Source: Bryum argenteum (Eukaryota > Streptophyta > Bryopsida > Bryales > Bryaceae). From it: a stretch of 64,000 bases of DNA. The stretch is from the NCBI GenBank assembly GCA_037043015.1, contig CM073321.1, positions 26,177,510 through 26,241,509 on the forward strand, given 5' to 3'. Made by a program: the position numbers and the translations under genes. The notes under the pieces were generated by a model that ran no database searches, was not told the origin of the DNA, and was given only the letters and a program-made list of their open reading frames with translations. Below are positions 9,786 to 20,734 of the stretch, piece by piece (positions within the stretch are counted from its first letter, which is position 1; each line of letters opens with the position of its first letter).

Positions 9786-10856
9786 CTAGACACCCTTTTG
9801 ATCGGTGGGAGGCGTCATGTCCATGATGTCTTGGATCTTGGCTGGGTCTGGAAGTTTACCATATTTGCACACTATATATCCCAAGATGACTCCTGCAAAG
9901 AATAGAAACATGCATTTGTCGGCATTGAGGCTCACCCCGTTCTGCCGACAAGCTTGGAATATCTGTCGTAAATGGTCAACGTGGTCTTTCATTTGTCCAT
10001 ACACCGTGCCATCGTCTAGATAAATGCGAAAGAATCTTTTTAAGTAAGGACGGAATATTAATTCCATGCCCCTTTGGAATGTCATTGGTGCATTTTTAGC
10101 TCCGAATGGCATCCTTTTGAACTGATAGGGCCCCCACTCCGTGGAGAAAGCGGTTTTACTTTTATCTTGTTCAGCCATGGCAACTTAGTAGTACCCCGAA
10201 AAGCAATCTAGGAATGAGTACATTTCGTGTCCGGCAACTTCATCAATGATTTCCTCCATATGTGGTAACGGATAGTGGTCTTTTCTAGTGGCGGCGTTTA
10301 GTTTTCGAAAGTCAACGCAGATTCGCAGGGCACCATTTTTCTTTGGTATGATGACCATAGGCGACAACCAACGAGCGGCATCCACTGGAGATATAAATTT
10401 TGCACTAAGTAATTTCTCAAGCTCGGTCTTGACTTTGGCAGCGTAGTTTGGGTTCATGCGGTATCTCCGTTGTTGCACTGGCTGGGCATTCGGCTTTAAA
10501 TCGATGGTGTGCTCGGCTATATTCCGTGGTATACCTTTAAGATCCTCATGGGACCAGGCAAATATATCTCGAAATTCTCTAAACAGAGTAACTGCTGCCT
10601 GCTTGATGGCATCTGGTGGGTCAGCGTTGATTTTCACGTACTTTGGCTCTTCTTCGGTGCCCAAGTTGACTAACTCTATTTTTTCTTTGGCTCCGTTAGT
10701 CCATCCGGTGACCACTTGCTCCTCGAGCGCCTTTGTTGCCGGTGTAGCATTCACCGTGATATCTCCTTGGATTTCTTCAGTAAAACGCAAAGGTATATCT
10801 ACTGCTTCTTCATGTGGCACAATGCTGGCCAAATGGATCTCGGCAACTGGGATCAA
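9786..10856 (-). pseudogene. Reverse transcriptase (gypsy pol), two in-frame stops
   Basis: Fingers and palm are readable in one frame: KFISPVDAARWLSPMVIIPK, GALRICVDFRKLNAATRKDHYPLP, YSFLDCFSGYY, then after a TAA at 10,185-10,187 AFSTEWGPYQFKRMPFGAKNAP and the catalytic IYLDDGTVYG. A TAG at 9,786-9,788 closes it. The first stop falls where the family usually has Gln in FSGYxQ, and the second where a Gln or Arg is usual, so both could be C-to-T changes. The polymerase copies element RNA to DNA in cytoplasmic particles; this copy should be inactive unless stops are read through. Confidence 0.92.
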
Positions 10857-11219
10857 CGAGGGGTCAGCATGGAAGACTAGAGCCTCTTGTTCCGGTGTTA
10901 AACCTTTGACCCAATCGGTGCCTGCTCGATTTCAAATTTGGTCAACTTTTGCTTTGGTAACACATCTGTCCACTGGAATCACAATTGTCCTGCCCTGATG
11001 ATGTAGTCTAATTTGATTCCGGGCCCAGTTGTGCACGGCATTCATATCTCGTAACCATGGTCTACCGAGTATGATCGGGAAATTGGTAGTATCTGGCATA
11101 TCAATGACGACGAAGGTTGCCGGTGTTGATATGCTATGCGTGGTAATGGCTACAGTGGCCAGAATCCCTAAAGGTGTGACCGGGGCATCGTTTGCCATCC
11201 TTAGTATAAACTGGGCCAT
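10857..11219 (-). pseudogene. Protease C-terminal half and linker to RT (gypsy pol)
   Basis: Continues the gag frame after a TAA at 11,220-11,222: MAQFILRMANDAPVTPLG, then FVVIDMPDTTNFPIILGRPW, the ILGRPWL segment being the second signature of retropepsin-like proteases. A TGA at 10,932-10,934 interrupts the same frame before the linker GLTPEQEALVFHADPSL that leads to RT. The protease's first active-site loop lies in the preceding segment (DGGSGVN), so the stop at 11,220 cuts the protease in two. Confidence 0.8.
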
Positions 11220-12878
11220 TTAAGGTGATGGCAATCCTAGCTGTCTGCGAAGGCTTTCACTCATGACGTTGACACCAGAGCCTCCGTCTACTAAGACATT
11301 TGACAACTTGTGGTAGCCTAACCGTAGGTGTATCACTGCGGCATCAGGATCGATGGTGGTAGCGTTGTTGTCTACAATCACCATTGCTGTTGACGCATTG
11401 GGTATGGCCGTCTGTTGTAAGTATTTCTGCAATTCGGGACTAATTTTGAGCAAGCTGGTTAGTGTGATACTTACCGTCGTATTGTCCATCACTTGTTGTA
11501 GATTGGTTCCTGATGGCAGCTCCAAGTCTTGCTGAATTTGCTGTCGAATGTTGTGTAGTCGTTCCCAATGTTGCTCCTGGAATGGTTTGCGATGTTCGAT
11601 CACATGCTCCGGTGTGGCGGCTTTAGACCTTGTGGTGACGGCGGCAGTAGAAATGGTGGAGACATTAGTCTCTGTCCCATGAACTTCTGTCAGCGTTACT
11701 CCCCCCCGCCTATTCGGGTTGGGTCTCTGGTTATCGAATGGCGCCGTGGTGTGGTGATTGGTTTCCGCCATTGGACGGGTTTGCGACCAACGTTGCTTTA
11801 GGACAGGGCATTGGCTTCGTCGATGGTGTATGGATCCACATTCCCAACATCCATCACTTCTGCCTGGTTGGAATGCGTCGACATGGACTTCCTCCGTATA
11901 CATGGCCGCAGCGGTAGGTCGAGGTTGCCTGGTGACTTCGTTGCGATTGTTGCCTGAAGCGAACCAACAACGTCCATTATGGGCCTTCCCGCATGTCGTG
12001 CACAGTGTCAATGTTATACGGGCATCGTTTTGTTGTCCTTGACTGGGTAAAGGCAACAGGGGAGCTTGGGTTTTGTTAAGCAGCCCAAGCTCTCTACTGA
12101 TGTCATTGGCGGCTGTCAAGACATCGGGTAGGGTTTTTACCCCTCTTATGACAATACCTTGCTGGATCCACGGCAACAGTCCTTTCTTGAACCACTCGCA
12201 TAGGTAGTCATCTGTTGGCCTCTGATTCAACTTATCAGCCAACTGCTTAAATCGATTGTAGAAGGTGTCCACAGTTTCTCCCTTTTCTTGAGTAATATTT
12301 CCCAAGGCGCGGAGAATTTCAGAAGACGTCTTAAGTTTGCGAAACTTCTGCAAGAAACTTCTTTCCATATCTTCCCAAGTGGGATTGGCATGTTCGGCTT
12401 CAAAGTCGATATACCAGCTGATATGGTTCCCTTGCAACGTGGTACCAAAGATATTCTGTAAGTCAGCAGTGGTAGAGACGCAATTAGTTCTGGCGATGAC
12501 CTTAAAACGCCAAATGTGCCAATCAGGGTCGGCATTGTCGTCAAATACCGGGTAGGGTATTTTGGGTAACTTAATGAGCCTATCTCTTTCTCCTGCGTCC
12601 ATCGATGTAGCCACCGTTGGATTTACAGGAGGTACCGATGTTGACGATGAGGGCATCGCAGCGATCCCAGGACTGGGTATGGCAGCGGAAGTATCCGTGC
12701 CTTGCAAATGCTGGTATTGGTGACTAAGCATTTCCAATTTGGCGTTGGTGGCGTCATTTTTGGCAACAAGGTCTGTCATTTGTTGCTTCATCCATTGTAA
12801 AAATTCCCTGGTGGCATCAGGGTCGTCAGTAGGGGAAACCACTTCTGGTTCTTTCTCTTTCTGCTGTCGAGGCGGCAT
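11220..12878 (-). CDS. Gag with zinc knuckle, fused to the start of the protease
   Basis: 552 residues from MPPRQQKEKEPEV. The core retrotransposon-gag region is visible as WHIWRFKVIARTNCV, WEDMERSFLQKFRKL and GETVDTFYNRFKQLADKL. A CCHC knuckle follows with exact C-X2-C-X4-H-X4-C spacing (CWECGSIHHRRSQC), for RNA packaging. The C-terminal part contains LVDGGSGVNVMSESL, the D-x-G loop of an aspartic protease in the DGGSG form common in plant gypsy elements. The single in-frame TAA at 11,220 lies inside the protease. It could be a decay mutation; a programmed readthrough site is possible but less likely given the other stops. Confidence 0.9.
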   Translation of the reverse strand: MPPRQQKEKEPEVVSPTDDPDATREFLQWMKQQMTDLVAKNDATNAKLEMLSHQYQHLQGTDTSAAIPSPGIAAMPSSSTSVPPVNPTVATSMDAGERDRLIKLPKIPYPVFDDNADPDWHIWRFKVIARTNCVSTTADLQNIFGTTLQGNHISWYIDFEAEHANPTWEDMERSFLQKFRKLKTSSEILRALGNITQEKGETVDTFYNRFKQLADKLNQRPTDDYLCEWFKKGLLPWIQQGIVIRGVKTLPDVLTAANDISRELGLLNKTQAPLLPLPSQGQQNDARITLTLCTTCGKAHNGRCWFASGNNRNEVTRQPRPTAAAMYTEEVHVDAFQPGRSDGCWECGSIHHRRSQCPVLKQRWSQTRPMAETNHHTTAPFDNQRPNPNRRGGVTLTEVHGTETNVSTISTAAVTTRSKAATPEHVIEHRKPFQEQHWERLHNIRQQIQQDLELPSGTNLQQVMDNTTVSITLTSLLKISPELQKYLQQTAIPNASTAMVIVDNNATTIDPDAAVIHLRLGYHKLSNVLVDGGSGVNVMSESLRRQLGLPSP

Positions 12879-13449
12879 CTTGTTTTGTGTAGGGCTTCTA
12901 CTCGACTTCTCAGTAGCTCAACACTCCCTCCCCAGCATGGTCGCCAAAATGTTAGCCGGGCAGGTGTGGAAGTGCTTTACGAGACTACCTAAGTCGACCA
13001 CTGTTCATATTTTGAGGCAATGTGGAGTTCTTTTGTGGGGGAGTAAATAGGCACAGAAATCCGGTGAGTGTTAAAGAACACTTCGGGCCGCCAACTGATG
13101 ACAACTAAGGCTAAGACTGGCTACTCTGTGGTATATCGGGGAGTCTAAGACAGAACTCAGCGTTGGCGTCTGGTGACTGAAGGTAGCTTCGAAAAGGGGG
13201 CGGGACTCCTCGTGCCAGCAGTGTGTTTTCTAAGTTGTCATTCTGGATACCGAGGGTTATTATCGTCAAGGCCAGCGAGGGTAGTTCGAGAGATATGTTG
13301 AGCGAGGTCTTCCAAGATCAGCTCGTGCCACCCGTGTTGTCTTACGTTGGCTGGCACCTTGGCATCAGAGAGAGAGAGAGGGCGAGAGCCTCCACACACA
13401 CACACAAAGGCACTTTCGTGTTTTGCACAACAACTCGGTGCCAACGTGC
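12879..13449 (-). other. Gypsy leader region
   Basis: Untranslated leader between the 5' LTR and gag. It includes a CA microsatellite near 13,393-13,407 and a GA-rich tract near 13,370. No open frame with recognisable content. Confidence 0.6.
13431..13443 (-). other. Primer-binding site
   Basis: TGGCACCGAGTTG on the minus strand, six bases inside the 5' LTR. The leading TGG pairs with a tRNA CCA end. I cannot assign the tRNA with confidence. Confidence 0.6.
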
Positions 13450-13749
13450 TGCAACGGCTGGAAGTAACTGTTCAAGAAACGTAGAGCAGTTACAGGAAGT
13501 AGTTACACAGACATAGAAGTAAGGAAAAGACTGGCCATGGCCTTTGTATTGATTTTAGGAAATAAAGTACAATCACATTCAATCCCTATCCTCAATCACA
13601 ATGCCTATGCTGAGAGAACCAGTGTCTAATCTGTGCTAACTACGGCCTTAAGTAGTTGTTGGAGACCGGAAATCGCTGGTGCCGTTCGGTGCTCCTATCC
13701 TCCCAACTTGGCCGCAAACGTCTTGTTGGCATCGTTCACTTCGGTGACA
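13450..13749 (-). repeat. 5' LTR of the gypsy element
   Basis: 300 bp, the sense-direction upstream copy; 296 of 300 positions match the LTR at 4,521. Same TG...CA termini. Confidence 0.95.
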
Positions 13750-13941
13750 ACAAGCATCCAGAACACCTTACTTAGTCACTGCAATCAATATTGATAAGAT
13801 TTATATGTATCACAACAAATCAAACATATATTCAATCGTTGGTCACATTTTTCTTCCTACACCAATTCTTGATCTAAATCTATATTTGCATACCGTCAAA
13901 ACATAATCGCATTTCTAATCTACAGAATTGAATGCTATAAT

Positions 13942-14690
13942 ATGCCATGTCTCATTCATGACATGCAAAAAAATGACATATCATTTATTTCCTCCTCTAA
14001 AATGCAATCATTGGTGTCTTCATCTTCTTCAACTTTCGTCAACTTCTTCATTGGATCAATCGGTTCCTCGTTTTCAGAACATTCATTTGATTCATTCTCC
14101 TCATCGCCTAAACCTAAATCTTCAACGTCATCCTCTTTAAGATCCCCTTCGGCATCACCCTAATTTTCAAACAGACAAATCATTAAACTCCAACTCTAAT
14201 CACTTGGTGGCAGAAAAGCTGGAATACTTTCGTACCTGTCTCTCGGAATTCTGAGCAGCTTGATCACCTCCTATGTAATAACACAGGGATTCGCTCGACG
14301 TTGATAAACTTCTACCGCGCTCCTGCTCTTCGACAAATCTCTTAAATTCATTCACATCTTCAGCTGTATCTCTCTCGGCAGTCTCGTTAATTGTGTCAAG
14401 TGTGATCGACTACATTTTAAGATCCCGCGTATACGGTGGCTCGACTTCATCATCGTTTCGTCAAACTCAGTAGAGCCTCTCTCATCTTGACTTAACCAAG
14501 ACGCACCTACCTTTCTTGATGCGCTTTGCTTGCACCCCTTCGTGTTACTAAAACGTGTTCCACCCCGATTCTTCTTCTTCTTAAGCATACCGTCATTGGA
14601 TTTCTCAAACCCAGTGCTCGGCGCATCTATATCGTTAAGTCTAAACTCTGACGGACACAAATTAGACGGTCTCAAATCCTTAACCCACAC
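13942..14690 (-). pseudogene. Transposon copy D: 5' exons of the partner gene
   Basis: Two exon-like blocks match the first exons of the rightward gene of copies C and B. Block 1 (about 14,630-14,237) has KKKKNRGGTRFSNTKG and STSSESLCYYIGGD, matching KKRRGGTKFTNSK in B and STSSDSLSYYIGGD in C, and ends at a GTACG donor-like site. Block 2 (14,163-13,950) is acidic and ends EEEINDMSFF, matching EEEVNDMTFF in C. The start codon position aligned with C's ATG reads ATA at 14,628-14,630, and frameshifts disturb the middle of block 1. The rest of the gene is missing; the gypsy LTR begins about 190 bp further left. Confidence 0.75.
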
Positions 14691-14729
14691 CAACTAAACG
14701 AAAAATGAAAATGACCATATCGTTGTCCT

Positions 14730-14925
14730 ACTCCTATTTAAACACAGTTTGCATGCCACCCTATGACCTAATTTGCGCAGTTGATCATTAATAATCACAA
14801 CCACTATGACAGCTCATAGGCTGCCAAATATGACGGTCTTTGACACGAGATGCTAATCTATATTTTGAATATAGATACAACTGCTCTAACAAAGACGGTC
14901 GCCGTCACTTTTCCAAATTTGAGTC
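14730..14925. promoter_or_regulatory. Divergent promoter block of transposon copy D
   Basis: On the minus strand this reads GGAAAAGTGACGGCGACCGT...TTGTTAGAGCAG, then an A/T stretch and TAGATTAGCATC, then GTGTCAAAGACCGTCATA. The same words in the same order occur in the intergenic regions of copies C (18,455) and B (39,330). A TATA-like TTTAAATAG lies at 14,734-14,742, between the block and the partner gene. Confidence 0.6.
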
Positions 14926-14945
14926 TGTCAACTACATGTACATTA

Positions 14946-15530
14946 ATGGTACCATCCCTACCCCCTCTGGTACCCGCCCTATCCCCCATGGTACTCGCCC
15001 CTCCCCCCCATTACCCGCCACTCCCCTTCTCACCCACCCGACGTAGTTTTTCGAAAATTTTTCCAAAGGTTCTTGTCATCGCTCTCACCAATCTTATGTT
15101 TTGCAAACAAGCATCATTAATGGAATAAGCAAATCCAAACATTCTCTCCTCTTCCCTCCCCTTCTCTCCTCACTCCTCCCTTTCTTTTCTTCTCCTCCCC
15201 TCTCACCCGCCCCCTCATCCTCACTCCCCCTACTCTCACCTCCCCTCTCACCCTCACACCCTCCTCACCCCACCCTCATCCTCACCCTCCTCACCCCCTC
15301 ACCCTCACTCTCCTCACTCCCCCTTACCTCCTCCGCCCCACCCCCCCTGGTACCCGCCCTACCCCCCTCGGTATCCACCCTCCCCCCCCCGTACCCGCCC
15401 TACCCCCGCAGTACCCGCCCTACCTCCCCCCCGGTATCCGCCCTACCTCCCCCCCCGGTATCCGCCCTACCCCCCATGGTACTCGACCCTCCCCCAAGTA
15501 ACCCGCCCCTCCCCCTCTCACCCACCCCAT
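14946..15530. repeat. C-rich minisatellite, GGTACCCGCCCTACCCCC-type units
   Basis: Irregular 17-19 bp units (GGTACCCGCCCTACCCCC, GGTATCCGCCCTACCTCC) at about 14,946-15,040 and 15,340-15,500, with CTCACCC/CTCCC-rich sequence between. The complementary strand has repeated runs of three or more Gs, so quadruplex formation is plausible. Confidence 0.85.
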
Positions 15531-15626
15531 GTAGTTTTTTGAAATTTTTTGCAAAGGTTTTTGTCATCTCTCTCACCAATCTTATATTTTGCAAACAAGC
15601 ATCATTAATGGGATAAGCAAATCCAA
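15041..15626. repeat. Direct duplication of about 100 bp flanking the C-rich minisatellite
   Basis: The sequence ending TTTTGCAAACAAGCATCATT and AAGCAAATCCAAACATT occurs at 15,041-15,143 and 15,521-15,626, 480 bp apart, with about ten differences. On the minus strand both copies read as coding-like peptide (MFGFAYPINDACLQNIRLVR), so this may be a duplicated exon fragment. Confidence 0.8.
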
Positions 15627-15639
15627 ACATTCCCTCATT

Positions 15640-17924
15640 AAGTTGGATTGCCGAATCCATTTGGACAGCGTTAGGCAATGTAGAGACGCTCACGAAGTTC
15701 TTCTACGGATGGTCGAAAACCACTGGCTCCGCCTTTGTTGAATTGATGGCAGCCGACTACTTGGAGGAAAGCTCGAACGTAATCGTCAACGGCTGCAACA
15801 TAAAGATTCCTGCCCTTATTGCCAGGCGCTTGCAACCATTTATTATGGATTGACTCCGCAAGGTTACATGAATGCATCTCTGCCAGTTCTTCAGCCGAAT
15901 ATTTTTTATCCTGCAATGTACGAACTTATTAGAAGTTTTTTAGAATTTTGATTTGTACTGCGCTATTTTCGGTGCCAAAAATCGCTTTCTAAGTATAGAT
16001 TCACAATATATATATCCACATACAAAACCAAATAATTATCTAAATTATTAAAACATTAATTATCAATTTCGATGCTAGTATCATAACATTAGTGCATGTA
16101 ATTAGCAAATATATTGCAAAGTAATAGTATACTTACAAGTTCCATAAATCCACCCCATTGTTTGTATCTAAAGTGCCAGTACGCAAGCCAATGACCTAAG
16201 TGTTCTTAACCAACTTTGGAGGTGGCCTTCAAAAATGCCCACTATGCTCTAATAGCCCAATACCGCGTCTCAGCCTCATCCATGATGCGCGCATTCTTGT
16301 ACTTCTTACAGAGAATGCGGTGTTGGTCTTGCAATTTGTGCACGATGTATTGTTTCGTATGTTTCTCAAGGGACTGCGTCCAATGAAAGTAACATGTCCA
16401 TTCGTGGCCTTCCATGGAGACATCAGGGTTTCTAGAGCCGTAGATGATGCGCACATCGTTCCAGTTTGAGGGTTACGGTCAACATGCTCTTCTAGTAACT
16501 CATCTATCTTTTTCCGTACACATCTATAATCTCTGACTTTGACAGGATGTTGGTGGGTTCCTATATGGACACATGCACGCTCTTGACAATCTTTTCCAAC
16601 TACGTAAAAGATTTTGGCAGTATAAGGCGCAACACAAACAGGAGGTTCTTTGCAAAGCTTACAGGCCAACGTCGAGGTGGGCGAGGGCGATCCGCCTACA
16701 GGGAAGGGGTCTTTGGTAATGCCTTCAAAATCCACGTCGTTCACTCCAGCGTCTCGATCAGGCCGTTATAAGAAGTCGCAATTTGGGTTGTGGCACTGTA
16801 GATGACCAACACAGTTGGAGTAGCGGAAGGACAACCCTTGGGTGTTGCTGATGTTGGTAGTCATCGTCTTAGTCCACACATAACCGTGATACCGTTTATC
16901 CATCCTCTCCGTGGACTTCGCGACCTTGTAAGTTGCAGACGGAATAGTTGGAGGGAAGATGAAGAGAACATCGCCATTGAAAGACGGAGGCAAGAAAGAT
17001 ACGTTGATAGTGCGAATGGTATTGAAATCAATTTTCTTGAGTAGAGTCTTACTACTGGGCATACTAGGGAGATTGTAGAGGGAGGGGAGGATTTTTTTTG
17101 GTTTTAAAATTTGCGAGGAAAGGAGGGAAGAAGGGGTGGACTGACATAATTGTCTCTAATAGAAGGCGACAAAGAAATATGCGACGATGAACGTTATGGC
17201 TACAAAGAGGACTTTTTCTTATCCTGTCAAGAATTGGATATATCAATGGTGACATGGAGACGTGGTTCGACCTTGACATGGGCAAGATCAGGAGCAAGTG
17301 CGGAGATAGTGGAAAAACTACGTGGGGTCAAGAGAACTGTTGACGCATTCATGACAGACTCTGTCAGAACATAGAGGCAGTACTTTTCGGGTCTAAGTTT
17401 CCAGATTGTGGTATTATTCTCTAGGATGAACCTCAATTCTGTTAAAATGGCACCATGCCATGTGCCATTTTGTCACACCAAATCTTACATATTTTTTTCA
17501 CATGGAATGTTGTATTCTGTAATATCACATTTTTTTGATAATATCACTCCTTTTTATACATTGTCACTCATTTTCCATAATATCACCTCAAATTCTGTTA
17601 TATCACATGGTTTTTGAATTTTTTGATTTGCAGCTCAAAAAGTTGAGGTGTGCCATTTTAGCGGCATAACGCCATTTTAACGGAATTGACGATGTTGACA
17701 GGATATACGACCATGGAGTACTGAACATGATTAGTAATAGGATCAAAAACTTTGCTCTCTAACCATAGGGAAGATGTATCGTAGCCAAAACAAAGTCCAA
17801 GCCACGATGCAGTGATCTCTACGACACCTTCAAACCCTGCGGACATGCAAATGGGAGCAAGTGCACCCTGTGATCTAATGTCAATGATTTCTGTAGGAGT
17901 GGGTTCAGAGGAGGAGGCAGCCAT
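15640..17924 (-). pseudogene. Transposon copy C: MULE-like transposase pseudogene
   Basis: Transcribed leftward from an ATG at 17,924 (MAASSSEPTPTEIIDIRS), aligned with copy B's MASSTPLPP start. Readable blocks: the N-terminal domain to about 17,690; FILENNTTIWKLRPEKY to SVMNAST (17,436-17,340); KKIDFNTIRTINVSFLPP and FRYSNCVGHLQCHNPNC (17,062-16,766); NDVDFEGITKDPFPVG with ERACVHIGTHQHP (16,744-16,490); then a deletion to a short catalytic-core remnant with HEWTCYFHWTQSLEKH (16,470-16,240). A conserved GTAAGT intron at 16,138 leads to the C-terminal exon KYSAEELAEMHSCNLAESIHNKW (15,916-15,671). Compared with copy B, most of the catalytic core is deleted, a 245-bp MITE is inserted, and stops are present. 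Confidence 0.8.
17435..17687. mobile_element. 245-bp MITE-like insertion with inverted termini
   Basis: The segment 17,439-17,683 begins CTGTTAAAATGGC and ends GCCATTTTAACGG, inverted repeats that extend imperfectly inward (CCATGCCATGTGCCATTTT against the inverted AATGGCACACC). Both ends abut AATT, a possible 4-bp target duplication. It interrupts the transposase at a point where copy B is continuous. The interior is AT-rich with repeated ATATCAC words and has no coding capacity. Confidence 0.7.
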
Positions 17925-17999
17925 GATGCGCAAGAGCGTCAACGAGCTGCGCAAAGGATGTGCGACAAGGATGTACACTCCGTACGCAATTGCTTATAA

Positions 18000-18739
18000 G
18001 GTAAGTATGGTAGAGGGAAGTTAGAATGAGGTGAATATGGACTCTAGAGTCAATGAATCAAGCAAGTACCATCTCGTAGACTAAGTGTTGTAGACTTGCG
18101 TGTTGTTATTAGGGAATATCTTACCTAATTCTGTCATTGTGAAGGGCAGAGGTGAATAGGATTGCGTAAGTAAGGTTAATGCATTTCAAAATTTTATTTA
18201 TGAAAGGTGTAACATAATATACTTGTTGAGTATTAATATATAAGGGTTCATGTTACAAATGGAACGCGGGGATTAGAGAAGTCCTTAGGGAGTGATATAA
18301 AACTAGAACGCTAACCGTCATGTTTAAAGGGGTATAATAAGTGTTATTATATTTTATTCATGTGTTAGAAGAGTTAGTAAAAGTACAGACGGAAGAATAC
18401 ATCGGTTAAGTGTCGAGTTTAAACTGTATCATAAAGTTCCGTGTAGATGACATGTCGAATTTTGGAAAAGTGACGGCGGCCGTCTTTGTCAGAGTAGGTA
18501 TATTGAAAATTGAAAATTAGATTAGCATCCCATGTCAGAGGCGGTCAGATTCGGCGGTCGGCGAGCCGTCATGGTGGATGTGATACTTAATGAACGACTA
18601 AACATATTAGGCTGTAGCGACAGAGTCCAAATTGTATAAATAGAAAGAGATCAAGTAGACATTCCTTTGCATTGTTCCTTATGTTCTTGTGGATGTAGAA
18701 TTTGAGACTGTCTGATTAGGTGCCGCTTGTTTTTGAAGC
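18000..18739. promoter_or_regulatory. Divergent intergenic region of transposon copy C
   Basis: Separates the leftward transposase from the rightward partner gene. At 18,473-18,503 it has AAAAGTGACGGCGGCCGTCT followed by TTGTCAGAG, then at 18,532 ATGTCAGAGGCGGTCAG; both elements recur in copies B and D. A TATA-like TATAAATAG at about 18,635-18,643 lies 100 bp upstream of the rightward ATG at 18,740. The rest is AT-rich and featureless. Confidence 0.6.
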
Positions 18740-19659
18740 ATGGATGGAGTAAGCGTAGGTGGCGAGAAATCTAATGATGGTATGACTTTGAGGAAAAAGA
18801 GGAGAGGAGGGACATAGTTCAGTAACACCAAAGCGCGGAGGCAAAGCGCATTTCGAAAGGTGGGAGCGTCCCGATCAAGTGAAGACGAGGGAGGCCCTGC
18901 TGACTTCGACGATGAGGATGAAGAAGTCGCTCTAGAATTTAGGCAACATCTCAGGATGCGCTCCATCAATCTTGACACTGTTGTCGAGATCGCTGAGAAC
19001 GAAGAAGGGGTACAAGACTGGAAGGACTTTGTTGATGAGTTGAAGCGAGGTAGACAAAACTCAACGTCGAGCGATTCGTTGAGTTACTACATTGGAGGTG
19101 ATGGGGTTGCCGTCGATACACAGAGACATGTATACTAGTGTTTAAGAGTTTTGTCAATGATTCTCTTTGTGATGTGTGATAATTGATTAATTAGTTTAGA
19201 AAATAGAATGATGCAGAGAAGCGGAACAAAGACGATGGAGTTGAAGATGTCGGCGTTGACAATGAGGAGAAGGACGATAACAAGAGTCCTGAAAACGAAC
19301 ATCCAAGGTGTACTTTGGAAAAACTGTATGCAACTGAAGAACACGAAGGAAGAAATGATCATCGTGTAGAGGAGGAGGTAAATGACATGACGTTTTTCTT
19401 GAGGATCATGAACAAGGCCGGACATATATTAGCATTTACTTCCGCAGTTTAGAGATGCGTATTTATCGATTTGGTATGCTAGTAGTACTTGACATAGTTT
19501 CTTTAGTATCATTTATATAATCTTTTACTCTGTAAAATAGTATTTCATTCTTAATACAATCCGCTTTGTGCGTATACTTATTCCTGCGTGGACAACTGAG
19601 TGATTTTTGATGAAAATGTACATCAGTTACAAATACATAATTACATTAGAACTTGACAT

Positions 19660-19965
19660 TCAGGTAAGTTCAGATAGGTTCGATGGAGGGAGCACCAGGT
19701 AGATACAGGTTGGGTAGGTAAAGGCTGGGTACGTACACGTAGGGTAGGGACGGGCCGGGTTGGTACGGGGTGGGTAGGGTCGGGCCAGGTAGGGTCGAGT
19801 AGGTACAAGGCGGGTATATACATGATGGGTAGGACGGGCCGGGTAGATATGGGGTGCGTAGGGTCGGGCCGGGTAGATACGGGGTGGGTAGAGTCGGGCG
19901 GGGTATAGTCGGGTAAGATTAAGGCGGGTAGGTATATGGCGGGTAGGTACAAGGCAGGTTTGTAG
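19660..19965. repeat. G-rich minisatellite within copy C
   Basis: Units such as GGGTAGGGTCGGGCCGGGTA, about 18-24 bp, irregular. The complementary strand resembles the C-rich minisatellite at 14,946. It lies between two exons of the copy C partner gene. Confidence 0.85.
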
Positions 19966-20734
19966 GGAATGGTTAGGGTGGGCAGGCAGTCCTCTGCTCC
20001 AGCGGACCTTGTGCTGGCAATTGCAGCGTTCTTTTCAGGGACCTCGTACACGTCAATCCTGCTTGGCTCTCTCGAGGCGTTTCCATTGGGGGACCTCTTT
20101 CATCTTTCTCGCCGGAGGAGGATCGAGCAGCCGAAATGGCGATGCTGCTACAGGCGGAGGATTTTTGGGATAGGCTGATAGTACAACAATTGGGATAGAC
20201 TTGAACCCTAACTGCTGATTTGAATATGCCGCCGCAGTGGAGAGTGGGAAGTTGGTAGCGTATTATTTTTAGAAAAGCCAGGGATGTGCGTTGACAAAAG
20301 CAAATTCGAGATGGCTGTCAGTGTTCAATATAGAATGCGGAACTCATTTGAGAAGATGATGAATTCTGTTATACAACCAAGTTTAGCATCGTGGTTAGCT
20401 TACTTGTGTATATTATATATTGTAGTAAAGAGATGCTCATTCCGAAGGAGAAGAAAAAATGGCAAACGAAGTCCAGGAACAGATGACACTACTGCGAGGA
20501 GGTGAGGAAGTCATGAAGGATCTGGAAAATGTGAGTACTCAATCATCAAACTCAAGTTTTTTCACTGCTTTCTACAAAAATCATCGTTATGCCGCTGCCG
20601 AAGCGATCAAGACGCGTGCCGAGTTAGATTTCTGGTACTCCAGAAACTTTAAGGTAAGAACTATAATAAACCCTACACCTACTTCACCATATTGCTTGCC
20701 CCCTCTTTCTTCAAGTAGCATGATACACCCTTGG

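Larger units (their letters stand above)
4521..13749 (-). mobile_element. Ty3/gypsy LTR retrotransposon, 9,229 bp
   Basis: Bounded by two direct 300-bp LTRs (4,521-4,820 and 13,450-13,749) and transcribed right to left. Order in the sense direction: 5' LTR, primer-binding site, leader, gag, protease, reverse transcriptase, RNase H, integrase, an extra large frame, polypurine tract, 3' LTR. Integrase after RNase H is the Ty3/gypsy order. LTRs differ at 4 of 300 positions, indicating a young insertion. The main frame carries four in-frame stops and one frameshift, so this copy cannot make an intact polyprotein by ordinary decoding. The flanks (ATTGC to the left, ACAAG to the right) do not form a visible target-site duplication, hinting at later rearrangement or inter-element recombination. 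Confidence 0.95.

Noticed and set aside
8433..11535. Plus-strand small frames across gypsy pol
   Set aside because: Antisense to clearly identified RT, RNase H, integrase and gag domains.
15101..15616. Pro/Ser/Leu-rich 171-codon plus frame
   Set aside because: Translation of the C-rich minisatellite; no start context or conserved part outside the repeat.
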